From positions 1-64,000 of the forward strand of contig JBEEFP010000053.1 in assembly GCA_041166085.1 (NCBI GenBank): a DNA stretch of 64,000 nt, given 5' to 3'. This DNA is from JBEEFP01 sp041166085 (GTDB taxonomy: Bacteria > Actinomycetota > Acidimicrobiia > Acidimicrobiales > JAFATL01). Shown here piece after piece: positions 31,891-39,823 of the stretch (the stretch's first letter is position 1; the number at the start of each line of letters is the position of its first letter). The notes below the pieces were generated by a model. The model worked only from the letters and a program-made list of their open reading frames with translations. It was not told the origin of the DNA and did no database searches. The position numbers and the translations under genes were made by a program.

Positions 31891-32628
31891 TCACGCCGTG
31901 ACGTCGAGCCGGTGCGCGTGGAGCTGCTCGTAGAACGGCACGTGGTGGGCGGCGAACCGCGCCAGCTCGTCGGAGGTCTCGACTGTGTGCGTGTAGCGAC
32001 CATCGCGCTGCTCGAACCGGGAGCTGGCACTGGCGTCCGCGTGCCAGCGTGCGGAGCGCCGCCACTCGGGCCGTTCGCCGGGCTCCCAGGTGAGCGCCGC
32101 TGGGACGAACGGCAGCCCGACAGCAGCGCAGTACGCCGCCATCGTCGCTCCGGGTCGCGCCACGAGGTCGTCGGAGTCGATGACGACCGGGCGGTGGCCC
32201 CCGGTGTCGTGGACGGCGGCGTGCAGCTCGTGCAGCGCCTCGAGCCCGATGTCCTCGACGCGCATGCGACTCGGCGCCGCGAAGGTCGTCGTGACCGCGT
32301 AGAAGGACGCTGCGATCTCCTCGGGACGGCGGATGAGGAACGCGTGACGGGCCTCGGCGAGGAAGCGGCGGTCGGCGAGGACGACCTCGAGGACCCGGGA
32401 GTCGGTCGTCTCTTTCAGGAACACTTTGACGTCACGCGTCTCATCTCGCAGCCACGCAAGGAGCGACACCGGCGACCCGAAGGTCCGCCCTTCGACCTCG
32501 GTGCCCCCGAAGGAGATCAGCCCTTCCAGGGGCTCGTGGAGGGCGAGCAGGTCGCCGCGCTCGAGCATCGAGCGGAAGAAGGCCGTCGAGCGCGACCGGG
32601 GTGCGCTCCACAACGCGAACACCGGCAT
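31891..32628 (-). CDS. Sulfotransferase-like protein
   Basis: A 245-residue P-loop-like protein starting VFALWSAPRSRSTAFFRSML. This SxPRSxST segment is the PAPS 5'-phosphosulfate-binding loop of sulfotransferase-family proteins. The 3'-phosphate-binding block follows in RRFLAEARHAFLIRRPEEIAASFYAV. A branched-chain aminotransferase-linked or trehalose-type sulfotransferase cannot be decided. ATG 32628 is supported by TACGGT ending 6 nt upstream. It diverges from an SRPBCC gene. Confidence 0.75.
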   Translation of the reverse strand: MPVFALWSAPRSRSTAFFRSMLERGDLLALHEPLEGLISFGGTEVEGRTFGSPVSLLAWLRDETRDVKVFLKETTDSRVLEVVLADRRFLAEARHAFLIRRPEEIAASFYAVTTTFAAPSRMRVEDIGLEALHELHAAVHDTGGHRPVVIDSDDLVARPGATMAAYCAAVGLPFVPAALTWEPGERPEWRRSARWHADASASSRFEQRDGRYTHTVETSDELARFAAHHVPFYEQLHAHRLDVTA

Positions 32629-32640
32629 CGGCGCACCGTA
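32629..32640 (-). promoter_or_regulatory. Leaderless promoter of the sulfotransferase-like gene
   Basis: Minus strand TACGGT, then GCGCCG and ATG 32628. Confidence 0.55.
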
Positions 32641-32669
32641 ACCGTGAACCGGGTCGGAGCCGTCCGGTC

Positions 32670-32681
32670 TACCGTGCGTGC
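32670..32681 (+). promoter_or_regulatory. Leaderless promoter of the SRPBCC gene
   Basis: TACCGT, then GCGTGC and ATG 32682. Confidence 0.55.
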
Positions 32682-33149
32682 ATGGCCGGGGAGACCGCAG
32701 AGCGATCACGCACGGTGCCGACGTCGCCCGAGGAGGTGTGGGCCGTGCTCGGGGATGTGACGCGGATGCCCGAGTGGTCGGAGGACCTGGCGAGCGTCGA
32801 CCTGCTCGAAGGCGATGGACGCTCGGTCGGCAGCAGGTTCCGGGGCAACAACCAGAGCGGCGCCCGCACCTGGTCGATGACGTGTGTGATCGACAGGTTC
32901 GACGAGGGCCGCGCCCTCGAGTTCCACACCGAGAACGAGCAGGGCGAGACCCGCACGCGCTGGTGGTACCGGATCGAGCCCGCTGGCGAAGGCACAGCCG
33001 TCACGGAAGGGTTCGAGCGCATCGCCAAGTTGGGACGCGTCAAGGCGATGGCCGAACGCAAGCTGCTCGGCGACCGTGCCGAGTACAACGGTCGCAACAT
33101 CGACGCGAGCCTTCGGCGCCTTGCCGAGGTCGTCGAACCGCCGGGGTAA
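32682..33149 (+). CDS. SRPBCC-family (polyketide cyclase/dehydrase-like) protein
   Basis: A 155-residue START/Bet v1-like protein: RSRTVPTSPEEVWAVLGDVTRMPEWSEDLASVDLLEGDG is the classic first helix-strand unit (residues 9-47). WWYRIEPAGEGTAVTEGFE and a long C-terminal helix complete the fold. Such proteins bind hydrophobic ligands; no specific reaction can be assigned. It stands alone between the divergent sulfotransferase-like gene and the convergent end of the liv operon. Confidence 0.8.
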   Translation: MAGETAERSRTVPTSPEEVWAVLGDVTRMPEWSEDLASVDLLEGDGRSVGSRFRGNNQSGARTWSMTCVIDRFDEGRALEFHTENEQGETRTRWWYRIEPAGEGTAVTEGFERIAKLGRVKAMAERKLLGDRAEYNGRNIDASLRRLAEVVEPPG

Positions 33150-33207
33150 CGCGAAGCGCACCTGCTCTTCGGCCACGCGAGCGAGACCGCGCAGCGGCCT
33201 CCTGGCA

Positions 33208-34842
33208 CTACTGGTGTGACGGACCGGGCCAGGCCGGGAACGGGGCCAGCGCCGGGGGTGCGACCTCGGTGAAGTAGCGCAGCATCCAGTAGGGGAGGAG
33301 GTAGTCGATGCCCGGCGCTTCGTGGGTGGCGGGCGAGCTGCCGTCGAGCTGGGTGGGCGGCCGCTGCCAGAGGAAGTCGGTCGGCGGACGGTCGGCGACC
33401 GGAAGGGGGAGCCGGGCCCGCTGCTTGGTCACCGTCCCTGGCACCATCACATCCAGCGAAGGGTCGATCATCACGTCGTACTGGTCGTCGGGCACGCACT
33501 GGATCGAGACGGCGCACTTGGTGCTGTTCACCGTCTCGACGCCCGTGTCGGTGCGGGATCGGTAGGAGCGCCACTCCCGCAGGTGTTGGACCGCGGCGTC
33601 GAGCCTCGGCTGCTCGCCCGTGAGGCCGTAGGTAATGGCTTCGAAGTGGGCGTTCACGTCGTCGCCCGTCGTCTTGTCCATCACGCCGAGGGCCTGCTTG
33701 AACAGGAGCTGCACGGTCGGGTCCACCTCGAGTCGCGTGAGGGAGAGACCGGTGAGGTGGTGCAGGTTGAACTTGTAGTAGCCGGCGTTGGGCTGGACCG
33801 CGTCGACCTCCATGGACGCGGCGAGGATCGGGCCTTGCGATGCCAGCTCCTCGGCCCACACCGCCTGCCACTGCGCCTGCTGGGTGGAGGTGCCGCCGAC
33901 GGACGCCACGTGCCGGGCCGCTTGGGCCATGTTGAGGCGGGCCATCGGGACGTAGACGAAGAGCGGCGAGACGAAGTTGTCGAAGTCGTGACCAACCGGC
34001 GGCAACGACACGTACCCGTGAGGCCGCGGGTAGTTCCACCCGTACTTCACGAGGAAGCCGGCGAGGGTGAGGATGTCGTCGCGGATCGAGGCCCGCATGG
34101 CCGGGTCGTCGCCACTCACCATGTCGAAGGCGGCGAGCAGTCCAAAGGTGGTGCCCGCGTAGGTGTCGCGGCTGGGCGCCGTCTCGCACAGGTAACGCTT
34201 GCCGTCGGTCCACGTGGCGTTGGGGTCGGACGGCAGCTCGAAGACCCGTTGGTTGCGGCCCATGGCCCACTTGGCCGGAGCGTCAGTTGGCGCGCACGCC
34301 CGCATGAGCATGCCGGGCTCGCCCTGGATCACGCCGCCGCCGAAGTCGGGACGGTCGGATGGGTTGGTGGGGTTGACGTACGGCGGCACGCGCGTCGAGG
34401 TGTGCCACGTCGAGCCGATGTTGGTGAGCAGGTGGTACTTGGCCACCATGGCGCGCACGCGGTCCAACGCCTCGGCCCGTTGGGCCGTCCAGTCGTCGCG
34501 TGCCGTCCCCTGCACCTCCGGATCGGCGAGGTACTTGCCGGCCAGCGCGTACCGGTAGGACTCGGCGGCCAGGTACGTGCCCGTCCACAGGCCGGAGTCG
34601 CCCCAGCCCCCGACACCCGTGACCGTCCCGGGGGTGCGGGACGCGTCGGCGAAGTCGGCCTCGAGCACCTGACCCCAGACGAAGTGGTCGCTGATCTTGG
34701 TCTCGAGGGCCCGAGCCTCGGCCAGGTCGTCGCCGCACGCGAGCACCGGCGCGCAGGGATCAGGCGAGGCCTTCGCCATCATCGGCGCCACGCCGATCAT
34801 CATCAACGCAGCGACCGCACCGCCGACCAGTCGTCTCTTCAC
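33208..34842 (-). CDS. Secreted protein of unknown function coupled to the liv operon
   Basis: A 544-residue exported protein (signal peptide about residues 4-25, ending MMAKASPDPC). I do not recognise a family. GGWGDSGLWTGTYLAAESYRYALAGKYL near residue 78 resembles the helix-loop pattern of (alpha/alpha)6-barrel carbohydrate-active proteins. Several other blocks (NIGSTWHTSTRVPPYV, HGYVSLPPVGHDFDNFVSPLF, PGIDYLLPYWMLRYF) look conserved. Its GTG start overlaps the MFS-LivF stop as GTGA, making it the last gene of the liv operon. An enzyme that prepares or recognises the transported carbohydrate is an inference. Confidence 0.75.
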   Translation of the reverse strand: MKRRLVGGAVAALMMIGVAPMMAKASPDPCAPVLACGDDLAEARALETKISDHFVWGQVLEADFADASRTPGTVTGVGGWGDSGLWTGTYLAAESYRYALAGKYLADPEVQGTARDDWTAQRAEALDRVRAMVAKYHLLTNIGSTWHTSTRVPPYVNPTNPSDRPDFGGGVIQGEPGMLMRACAPTDAPAKWAMGRNQRVFELPSDPNATWTDGKRYLCETAPSRDTYAGTTFGLLAAFDMVSGDDPAMRASIRDDILTLAGFLVKYGWNYPRPHGYVSLPPVGHDFDNFVSPLFVYVPMARLNMAQAARHVASVGGTSTQQAQWQAVWAEELASQGPILAASMEVDAVQPNAGYYKFNLHHLTGLSLTRLEVDPTVQLLFKQALGVMDKTTGDDVNAHFEAITYGLTGEQPRLDAAVQHLREWRSYRSRTDTGVETVNSTKCAVSIQCVPDDQYDVMIDPSLDVMVPGTVTKQRARLPLPVADRPPTDFLWQRPPTQLDGSSPATHEAPGIDYLLPYWMLRYFTEVAPPALAPFPAWPGPSHQ

Positions 34843-36896
34843 TTGCCAGCCCCCTCGAGGAACACCGAACGCAGCAGATCCCGCCGCTCCAACAACTCCG
34901 CCGTCGGACCGGAGAAGCGCACCTCGCCCTTCTCCATGAAATACGCCCGCTGCGCCAGCGTCAGCGCCACGTTCACCGACTGTTCGACGATGACGATGGT
35001 GACTCCTGCCGCGTTCATGGCCCGCACCGCTTCCAGCAACCCCTGCACGACCGTGGGCGCGAGGCCCAGCGACAGCTCGTCGATGAGCAGCAGCTTGGGT
35101 CGGAGCAGGAAGGACTGGGCCAGGGTGAGCATCTGGCGCTCGCCGCCGGACAGGGTGCCCGCCGCCTGCGTGCGGCGCTCGGCCAGCCTCGGGAACAGCG
35201 TCAGGATCTCGTCCGTGCGCGCCGCCAGCTCGTCCTTGTGCCGCCGCAGCAGGAAGCCGCCCATGCGGAGGTTGTCCTCGACGGTCAGGCCGGGGAAGAC
35301 GCCCCGACCGCCCGGCACCTGCACGATGCCCCGTTCGACCGTGTGCTCGGGCGGTTCGCCCGTGATGGCCTCGCCCTCGAAGAAGACGTTGCCGCCGTCG
35401 GGCTCGACCAGCCCGGAGATGGCGTTGAGCGTCGTCGACTTCCCGGCCCCATTGGTGCCGAGCAGGGCCAGGATCTCGCCCTCCCTGACCTCGAGGTCGA
35501 CGCCGAAGAGCACCTGCACGCCGTCGTAGGACACGGTGAGACCCGCCGTCTCCAGCAGGACGCCCGCGCCGCTCGGACCCGCGACCGCGCGGGCTGCCCG
35601 GTTCGGGTCGAGGCGCGCCACGTCGTCATCGACGTACTTGGCGGCGTGGAAGAAGTGGAAGATGCCGCGGAGGAAGACGGGCGCCATGACGGCGATGGCC
35701 CACCTGGCGCCGGCGCTGTCGCCGATGGCGAAGCCCACGATGGCGAAGCCCGACCCGGCCAGCGCGATGAACCCGGCGAGGGCAAAGGCGGTCGAGCGCA
35801 TCTGGGGCGGGGCGATGATGGCGGTCACCGTGTACAGCGCCGGTAGGAGGTAGGCGACCGCAGCGGTGGCCGTCCAGATGAGCGGGACGGCGAGCCAGAC
35901 CCACGGGGCCATCGCGGCCAGCACCAGCACGCCGGCGGTGAACACGCCGGTCCAGCAGACCAACAGGAGGCCCTGCTTCGGCGACTCGTTGAGCCGGCGC
36001 TGGGTGCGATCGGTGCCGACGAGCAGCGCGACGGCGGAGATGACGCTGCCGATCCCGATGAGCACGCCGCGGACTCCCGGCTCGATGCCGAAGTCCTCCT
36101 TCAGGTAGAAGGGCACCAGCACGCCGAGGCCGAGCAGCGCACCCCCGGACCAGGCAAGACCGATCCACTGGAACTTGAGCGACCGGATCGACCACAGCCG
36201 GCGCGCCGTCTCGCGGAACGGCGGGGGCGCGGCCTCCTCGACCACCTCGAAGCGGCCCCGCTCCGGCTCCCGCAGCCGGGCGGCCACGAAGACCACCACG
36301 AATGTCGGGATGGCGAGCACGAAGAACGCGGCCCGCCAGCCCCAGAACTGGGCGATGACGCCCGCCACGACCGACCCCACGGCGAGGCCGACGTAGTTGG
36401 CCAGCCCGTGCACGCCGAACGCCTTGGCGCGCGCCTCGGGGGGATAGAAGTCGCCGATGAGCGCGCTGTGCACGGGGACGTTGACGACCTTGCCGAAGCC
36501 CGATCCGACCCGGAAGACGATGAGCAGGGCGAGGCCGGGCGCCAGCCCGGTGAGGAGGGAGAAGGCGCCCCACACCGCCGCCCCGGCAACGGCCAGGGGC
36601 ATGCGCTTCCACCTGTCGGCCAGGTAGGAGACGGGGAGGGCGACGATCGGCGCGATGAGCAGGACGAGCAGCGTGATGCTGCCGAACGTGCCGACGCCGA
36701 CCTTGAAGTGGTCGGCGATCTCGGGGCCGAGCAGCTCGAAGGTGCGGGTGTCGAACTCGTCGACGGCGTTGAGGGCGAACAGCACCAGGATCGGGAACGC
36801 GGCGTTGCCGCCCAGGTATGCGACGAGGGCGCGCATGCCGGGCCACTGACGGCGACCGAGCTCGGCGGCCGACTCGAGCATGCTCTCGCCGCTCAC
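34839..36896 (-). CDS. Fusion of a major facilitator transporter with a LivF-type ABC ATPase
   Basis: One uninterrupted 685-residue frame. Residues 20-435 are an MFS permease with twelve apparent hydrophobic helices and the loop 2-3 signature ALPVSYLADRWKRMPLAV. From residue 447 a complete LivF-type nucleotide-binding domain follows: Walker A GTNGAGKST (480-488), signature LSGGE (582-586), Walker B LLLIDE with D606-E607, and the LivF hallmark SLGLAPTVVQGL. LivF normally stands alone and pairs with LivG, LivH and LivM, which are the upstream genes here. The codon usage and reading frame run smoothly across the junction (about nt 35558). GTG 36896 overlaps the upstream mini-ORF stop; ATG 36881 is an alternative. 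Confidence 0.85.
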   Translation of the reverse strand: MSGESMLESAAELGRRQWPGMRALVAYLGGNAAFPILVLFALNAVDEFDTRTFELLGPEIADHFKVGVGTFGSITLLVLLIAPIVALPVSYLADRWKRMPLAVAGAAVWGAFSLLTGLAPGLALLIVFRVGSGFGKVVNVPVHSALIGDFYPPEARAKAFGVHGLANYVGLAVGSVVAGVIAQFWGWRAAFFVLAIPTFVVVFVAARLREPERGRFEVVEEAAPPPFRETARRLWSIRSLKFQWIGLAWSGGALLGLGVLVPFYLKEDFGIEPGVRGVLIGIGSVISAVALLVGTDRTQRRLNESPKQGLLLVCWTGVFTAGVLVLAAMAPWVWLAVPLIWTATAAVAYLLPALYTVTAIIAPPQMRSTAFALAGFIALAGSGFAIVGFAIGDSAGARWAIAVMAPVFLRGIFHFFHAAKYVDDDVARLDPNRAARAVAGPSGAGVLLETAGLTVSYDGVQVLFGVDLEVREGEILALLGTNGAGKSTTLNAISGLVEPDGGNVFFEGEAITGEPPEHTVERGIVQVPGGRGVFPGLTVEDNLRMGGFLLRRHKDELAARTDEILTLFPRLAERRTQAAGTLSGGERQMLTLAQSFLLRPKLLLIDELSLGLAPTVVQGLLEAVRAMNAAGVTIVIVEQSVNVALTLAQRAYFMEKGEVRFSGPTAELLERRDLLRSVFLEGAGK

Positions 36897-36967
36897 TGGA
36901 CCACCATCTCGCCAGGCTCGATGGGTGTCCAGCTCCGCAACATGGTTCGCTCCGCAGGTTCGCTCAC
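36893..36967 (-). CDS. 24-residue mini-ORF bridging livHM and the MFS-livF fusion
   Basis: GTG 36967 overlaps the livHM stop as GTGA, and its own TGA overlaps the next gene's GTG as GTGA. The ORF exactly fills the 67-nt gap. It has 24 codons, ending EPGEMVVQ, with no hydrophobic segment. It may exist only to carry ribosomes across the gap (translational coupling), or may encode a small subunit. An internal ATG in the same frame could start a 16-residue version. Confidence 0.4.
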   Translation of the reverse strand: MSEPAERTMLRSWTPIEPGEMVVQ

Positions 36968-38904
36968 GGCGACACCCCTTCGGCCGGGGTGGTGGGCACG
37001 ACGCGCGGCCGGGCGTCGAGGCCGGTGACGGCGCGCGCGGCGAGATCTCGTCCGCTTGCGAGCAGGCGAGCGAGACCGCCGGGAAGGAACAACACGAGCA
37101 CGAGGAGGCCGACGCCGGACGACAGCAGGCCCAGGTACGGGCTGATCTGACTGCCGAGGTACGGCACGAGCATGAGATAGAGCGCGCCGAGCACGGCGCC
37201 GCCGACCGAACCCAGGCCGCCGATGACGACAGCGGCGACGAGTGCCAACGAGCGGCTCGGCGGGAACACCGTGGTGCTGGCCAGCGACACGCCGGCCGCC
37301 CACAGGAAGCCGGCTCCGCCCGCGAAGACGCCCGAGAGCACGAAGGCGGTGAGCTTGGTGCGCACCACGTCGACGCCCATCGCCGCCGCCTGACGAGGGT
37401 TGTCGCGGACGGCAACCATGTTGCGCCCCACGCGTGTGCGCTGCAGCGTGCGCGTGCCCGTCGCGGCCAGCGCCAGCACGGCCAGTGCGACGTAGTAGTA
37501 CGCGGTGGTGTTGAGGTACGAGGGCCTGGGCAGGAAGCCGGTGCCCACGAACCACGACTGGTTGAACAACCATGACGCCGACGCGACCGCGAAGCCGAGC
37601 GAGACGACGGCGAGAGCTGTGCCACCGAGGCGCAGCGCCGGGAAGCCGATGAGCAGGGCCACCAGCCCGCCCACGACGGCGGCGACCACGAACGCGCCCC
37701 AGAACGGCACGCCCCACTGGGTGACGAGCTTGGCTCCGAACACGCCACCGACGCCGGCGAGGGCCCACTGCCCGATCGACATCTGTCCCGCCCACCCGGT
37801 CAGCACGGTGAGTGACACGGCGACGACAGCGACGAGGAGGACCGTCGCGAGGAAGTGGGTGCCGGACACCGTCAACACCCGGGGGGCGAGCAGGGCGGCG
37901 ATGACGCATGCGGTCGTGGCCACGGCGGTGACGTTGCGCCAACGCGGATGGGCGGCCACCTCGGGCGGAAGGGGGCGCACGGGCTCGGCCACCTCCCACG
38001 ACGACTCCTCGGCCGCCACCGTCCGCCGCTTGGCCTCGCCCCGGTAGAGCAGCGTGCCGAGGATGACCGCGAACAGGACGATGTCGGTGAGGCCGCTGCG
38101 ACCCGTGTAATAGAAGACGAGCTGGTCGAGCACACCGAGAGCCAGGCCCACGCCGAAGGCGGTGCCCACCGACTCCATGCGTGCGACGGTGGCCGCGGCC
38201 AGCCCCCGCATGAGGATGGGGAGGCCGACGGCCTCAGTGGCCGAGAAACCGATGATGGGTGCGAGCAGGACGGACGCGCACCCGGCCAGCAGCGCGCCGA
38301 TCACCCACGCGATGGTCGACACGCGGCGCACGGGAATCCCGAGCAATCGGGCGCGCGGCCCGTTCTCGGCCGCAGCCCGCAGCGCCACGCCGTAGGCCGA
38401 GTACCGCAGGAAGGCGAACAGAGCGACGGCCAACAGTGGGCCGGCGATCAGCGCCATCAGATGCTGGGGGAGCAGCACCACCCGGCCGAACTCGATCGGC
38501 GCCCAGTGGAACGGGACGGGAAACAGGTTGGCGCCGCCCGCAAGGGCGCGGTCGCCGCCGCCGATGTCGGGCTTGGGCAGGACGAGACGGGCCACGGTGA
38601 CGAGCTGGGCGATCCCGATGGTCGCGATGAGCACGATGAGGCGGGGACTGGTGAAGAGGCGAGCCAGGAACGTCTTCTCGATGAGGGCGGCGAGGGCAGC
38701 GGTGGCAGCAAGGGAGCAGAGCAGCGCCAGCCAGTAGTTCAGGTGGGCGTTGCGCGTGAGGGCGATCATCATCGCCACCGCGAACGCGCCCAACTCGCCG
38801 TGGGCGAAGTTGATGACCCTGTTCGACATGTAGATCAGCACCAGGCCGGATGCCAGCAGGGCGTTGGCCATGCCCACCACGAGACCGAGCGCGACGAGGT
38901 CCAT
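36964..38904 (-). CDS. LivH-LivM fused branched-chain-type ABC permease
   Basis: Both permease subunits of a Liv-type importer in one 646-residue chain. The first half is LivH: ALGLVVGMANALLASGLVLIYMSNRVINFAHGELGAF (residues 3-40) and the EAA-like YSAYGVALRAAAENGPRARLLGIPVRRV. A charged linker (about 290-325) leads to LivM: LTGWAGQMSIGQWALAGVGGVFGAKL and VGRNMVAVRDNPRQAAAMGVDVVRTKLTAFVLSGVFAGGAGFLWA. LivH-LivM fusions are known in actinobacteria. ATG 38904 overlaps the livG stop (TGATG). Confidence 0.9.
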   Translation of the reverse strand: MDLVALGLVVGMANALLASGLVLIYMSNRVINFAHGELGAFAVAMMIALTRNAHLNYWLALLCSLAATAALAALIEKTFLARLFTSPRLIVLIATIGIAQLVTVARLVLPKPDIGGGDRALAGGANLFPVPFHWAPIEFGRVVLLPQHLMALIAGPLLAVALFAFLRYSAYGVALRAAAENGPRARLLGIPVRRVSTIAWVIGALLAGCASVLLAPIIGFSATEAVGLPILMRGLAAATVARMESVGTAFGVGLALGVLDQLVFYYTGRSGLTDIVLFAVILGTLLYRGEAKRRTVAAEESSWEVAEPVRPLPPEVAAHPRWRNVTAVATTACVIAALLAPRVLTVSGTHFLATVLLVAVVAVSLTVLTGWAGQMSIGQWALAGVGGVFGAKLVTQWGVPFWGAFVVAAVVGGLVALLIGFPALRLGGTALAVVSLGFAVASASWLFNQSWFVGTGFLPRPSYLNTTAYYYVALAVLALAATGTRTLQRTRVGRNMVAVRDNPRQAAAMGVDVVRTKLTAFVLSGVFAGGAGFLWAAGVSLASTTVFPPSRSLALVAAVVIGGLGSVGGAVLGALYLMLVPYLGSQISPYLGLLSSGVGLLVLVLFLPGGLARLLASGRDLAARAVTGLDARPRVVPTTPAEGVSP

Positions 38905-39752
38905 CAGCTCGCCTGCCGCTTGGCCCGTCGGCGGCGGGTGCCAACGGTCGCCGACCGGTTCACCGTCACGCTGTCGGCGCCGAGGTAGGAGCGGATGACT
39001 TCGGGGTCGTGCACGACCTCGTCGGGCCGTCCCTCCGCGATGACCACGCCGGTCTCCAGCGCGTAGACGCGCTCCGCCAACCCGAGCAGCAGCGGCATGT
39101 CGTGCTCGATGAGGACCACGGCGCAACCCGTCTCGTCGCGCAGGCGCAGCAACAGCGGCCGGAGCGCCTCGACCTCCCGCTGGGCGATGCCCGACGATGG
39201 CTCGTCGAGCAGCACGACGGCCGGGCGCTGCACGAGGAGGCACCCGAGGTCGACGATGCGGCGGGTGCCCGTGGAGAGCTCGCGTACGAGCTTGTCGCGG
39301 TAGGGCTGCAAACCGAGCGCGTCCACCTGAGCGTTGGCCAGTGCTGTCGCTTCGTCCTCCGAGCGGCGGGCACCGGGCGTGCCCGCCATGGCCGCCGCGA
39401 CCGGCGCGTGATGGACGTGCAGCTCGGCTGCCACGCGCAGCGAGTCGAGCACGGTGAGGGAGTGGTAGAGCCGGGCGTCCTGAAAGCTGCGGCCGAGGCC
39501 GGCGCGGGCGCGGCGGTGCGGAGCCTTGCCGGTGACATCGGTGCCGGCGACCGACACGCGCCCGGTGCACTCGACGAAACCGCTGATGCAGTCGAACAGC
39601 GTCGTCTTCCCCGCGCCGTTGGGGCCGATCACCCCGACGATCTCGCCGGGCCAGACGTCGACGGAAACGTCCGTCAGCACCTGGAGGCCGTCGAAGGCCA
39701 CGGACACGCGCTCGGCGGTCAGGGCCGCGGCCGCGGATGCGGGTGAGATCAC
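38904..39752 (-). CDS. LivG-type ABC transporter ATP-binding protein
   Basis: Nucleotide-binding subunit of the Liv-type importer, 282 residues from GTG 39752. Walker A GPNGAGKTT (43-51), then the LivG-specific helical insertion (ARLYHSLTVLDSLRVAAELHVHHAPVAAAMAGTPGARRSE), the signature helix ELSTGTRRIVDLGCLL (STG in place of LSGGQ, as usual for LivG) and Walker B VVLLDEPSSGIAQ. The conserved H-loop is VVLIEHDMPLL. GTG 39752 is chosen because a short leader ORF ends at it by a GTGA overlap. It is the first transporter gene of the operon, which is divergent from the ROK repressor. Confidence 0.87.
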   Translation of the reverse strand: MISPASAAAALTAERVSVAFDGLQVLTDVSVDVWPGEIVGVIGPNGAGKTTLFDCISGFVECTGRVSVAGTDVTGKAPHRRARAGLGRSFQDARLYHSLTVLDSLRVAAELHVHHAPVAAAMAGTPGARRSEDEATALANAQVDALGLQPYRDKLVRELSTGTRRIVDLGCLLVQRPAVVLLDEPSSGIAQREVEALRPLLLRLRDETGCAVVLIEHDMPLLLGLAERVYALETGVVIAEGRPDEVVHDPEVIRSYLGADSVTVNRSATVGTRRRRAKRQAS

Positions 39753-39781
39753 GACGAGTTCACGGGTGGTAGCGGTGGCAT
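39749..39781 (-). CDS. Possible proline-rich leader peptide upstream of livG
   Basis: ATG 39781 opens a 10-codon frame encoding MPPLPPVNSS whose TGA overlaps the livG GTG (GTGA). Two Pro-Pro pairs may slow ribosomes. This arrangement would couple or modulate livG translation. No conservation evidence is available. Confidence 0.3.
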   Translation of the reverse strand: MPPLPPVNSS

Positions 39782-39798
39782 TCGTCTTCCGGCCCCTC

Positions 39799-39821
39799 AG
39801 TTTGTATGTATAGTTTGCATT
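39799..39821. promoter_or_regulatory. Putative ROK-repressor operator, site 3 (divergent livG operon / ROK gene)
   Basis: TTTGTATGTA-N5-TGCA, matching 19283 and 25626. TATAGT (39809-39814), 9 nt before ATG 39824, lies inside the motif, so the repressor should control its own gene and the divergent liv operon. On the minus strand the same region gives TATACA as a possible -10. Confidence 0.65.
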
Positions 39822-39823
39822 TA

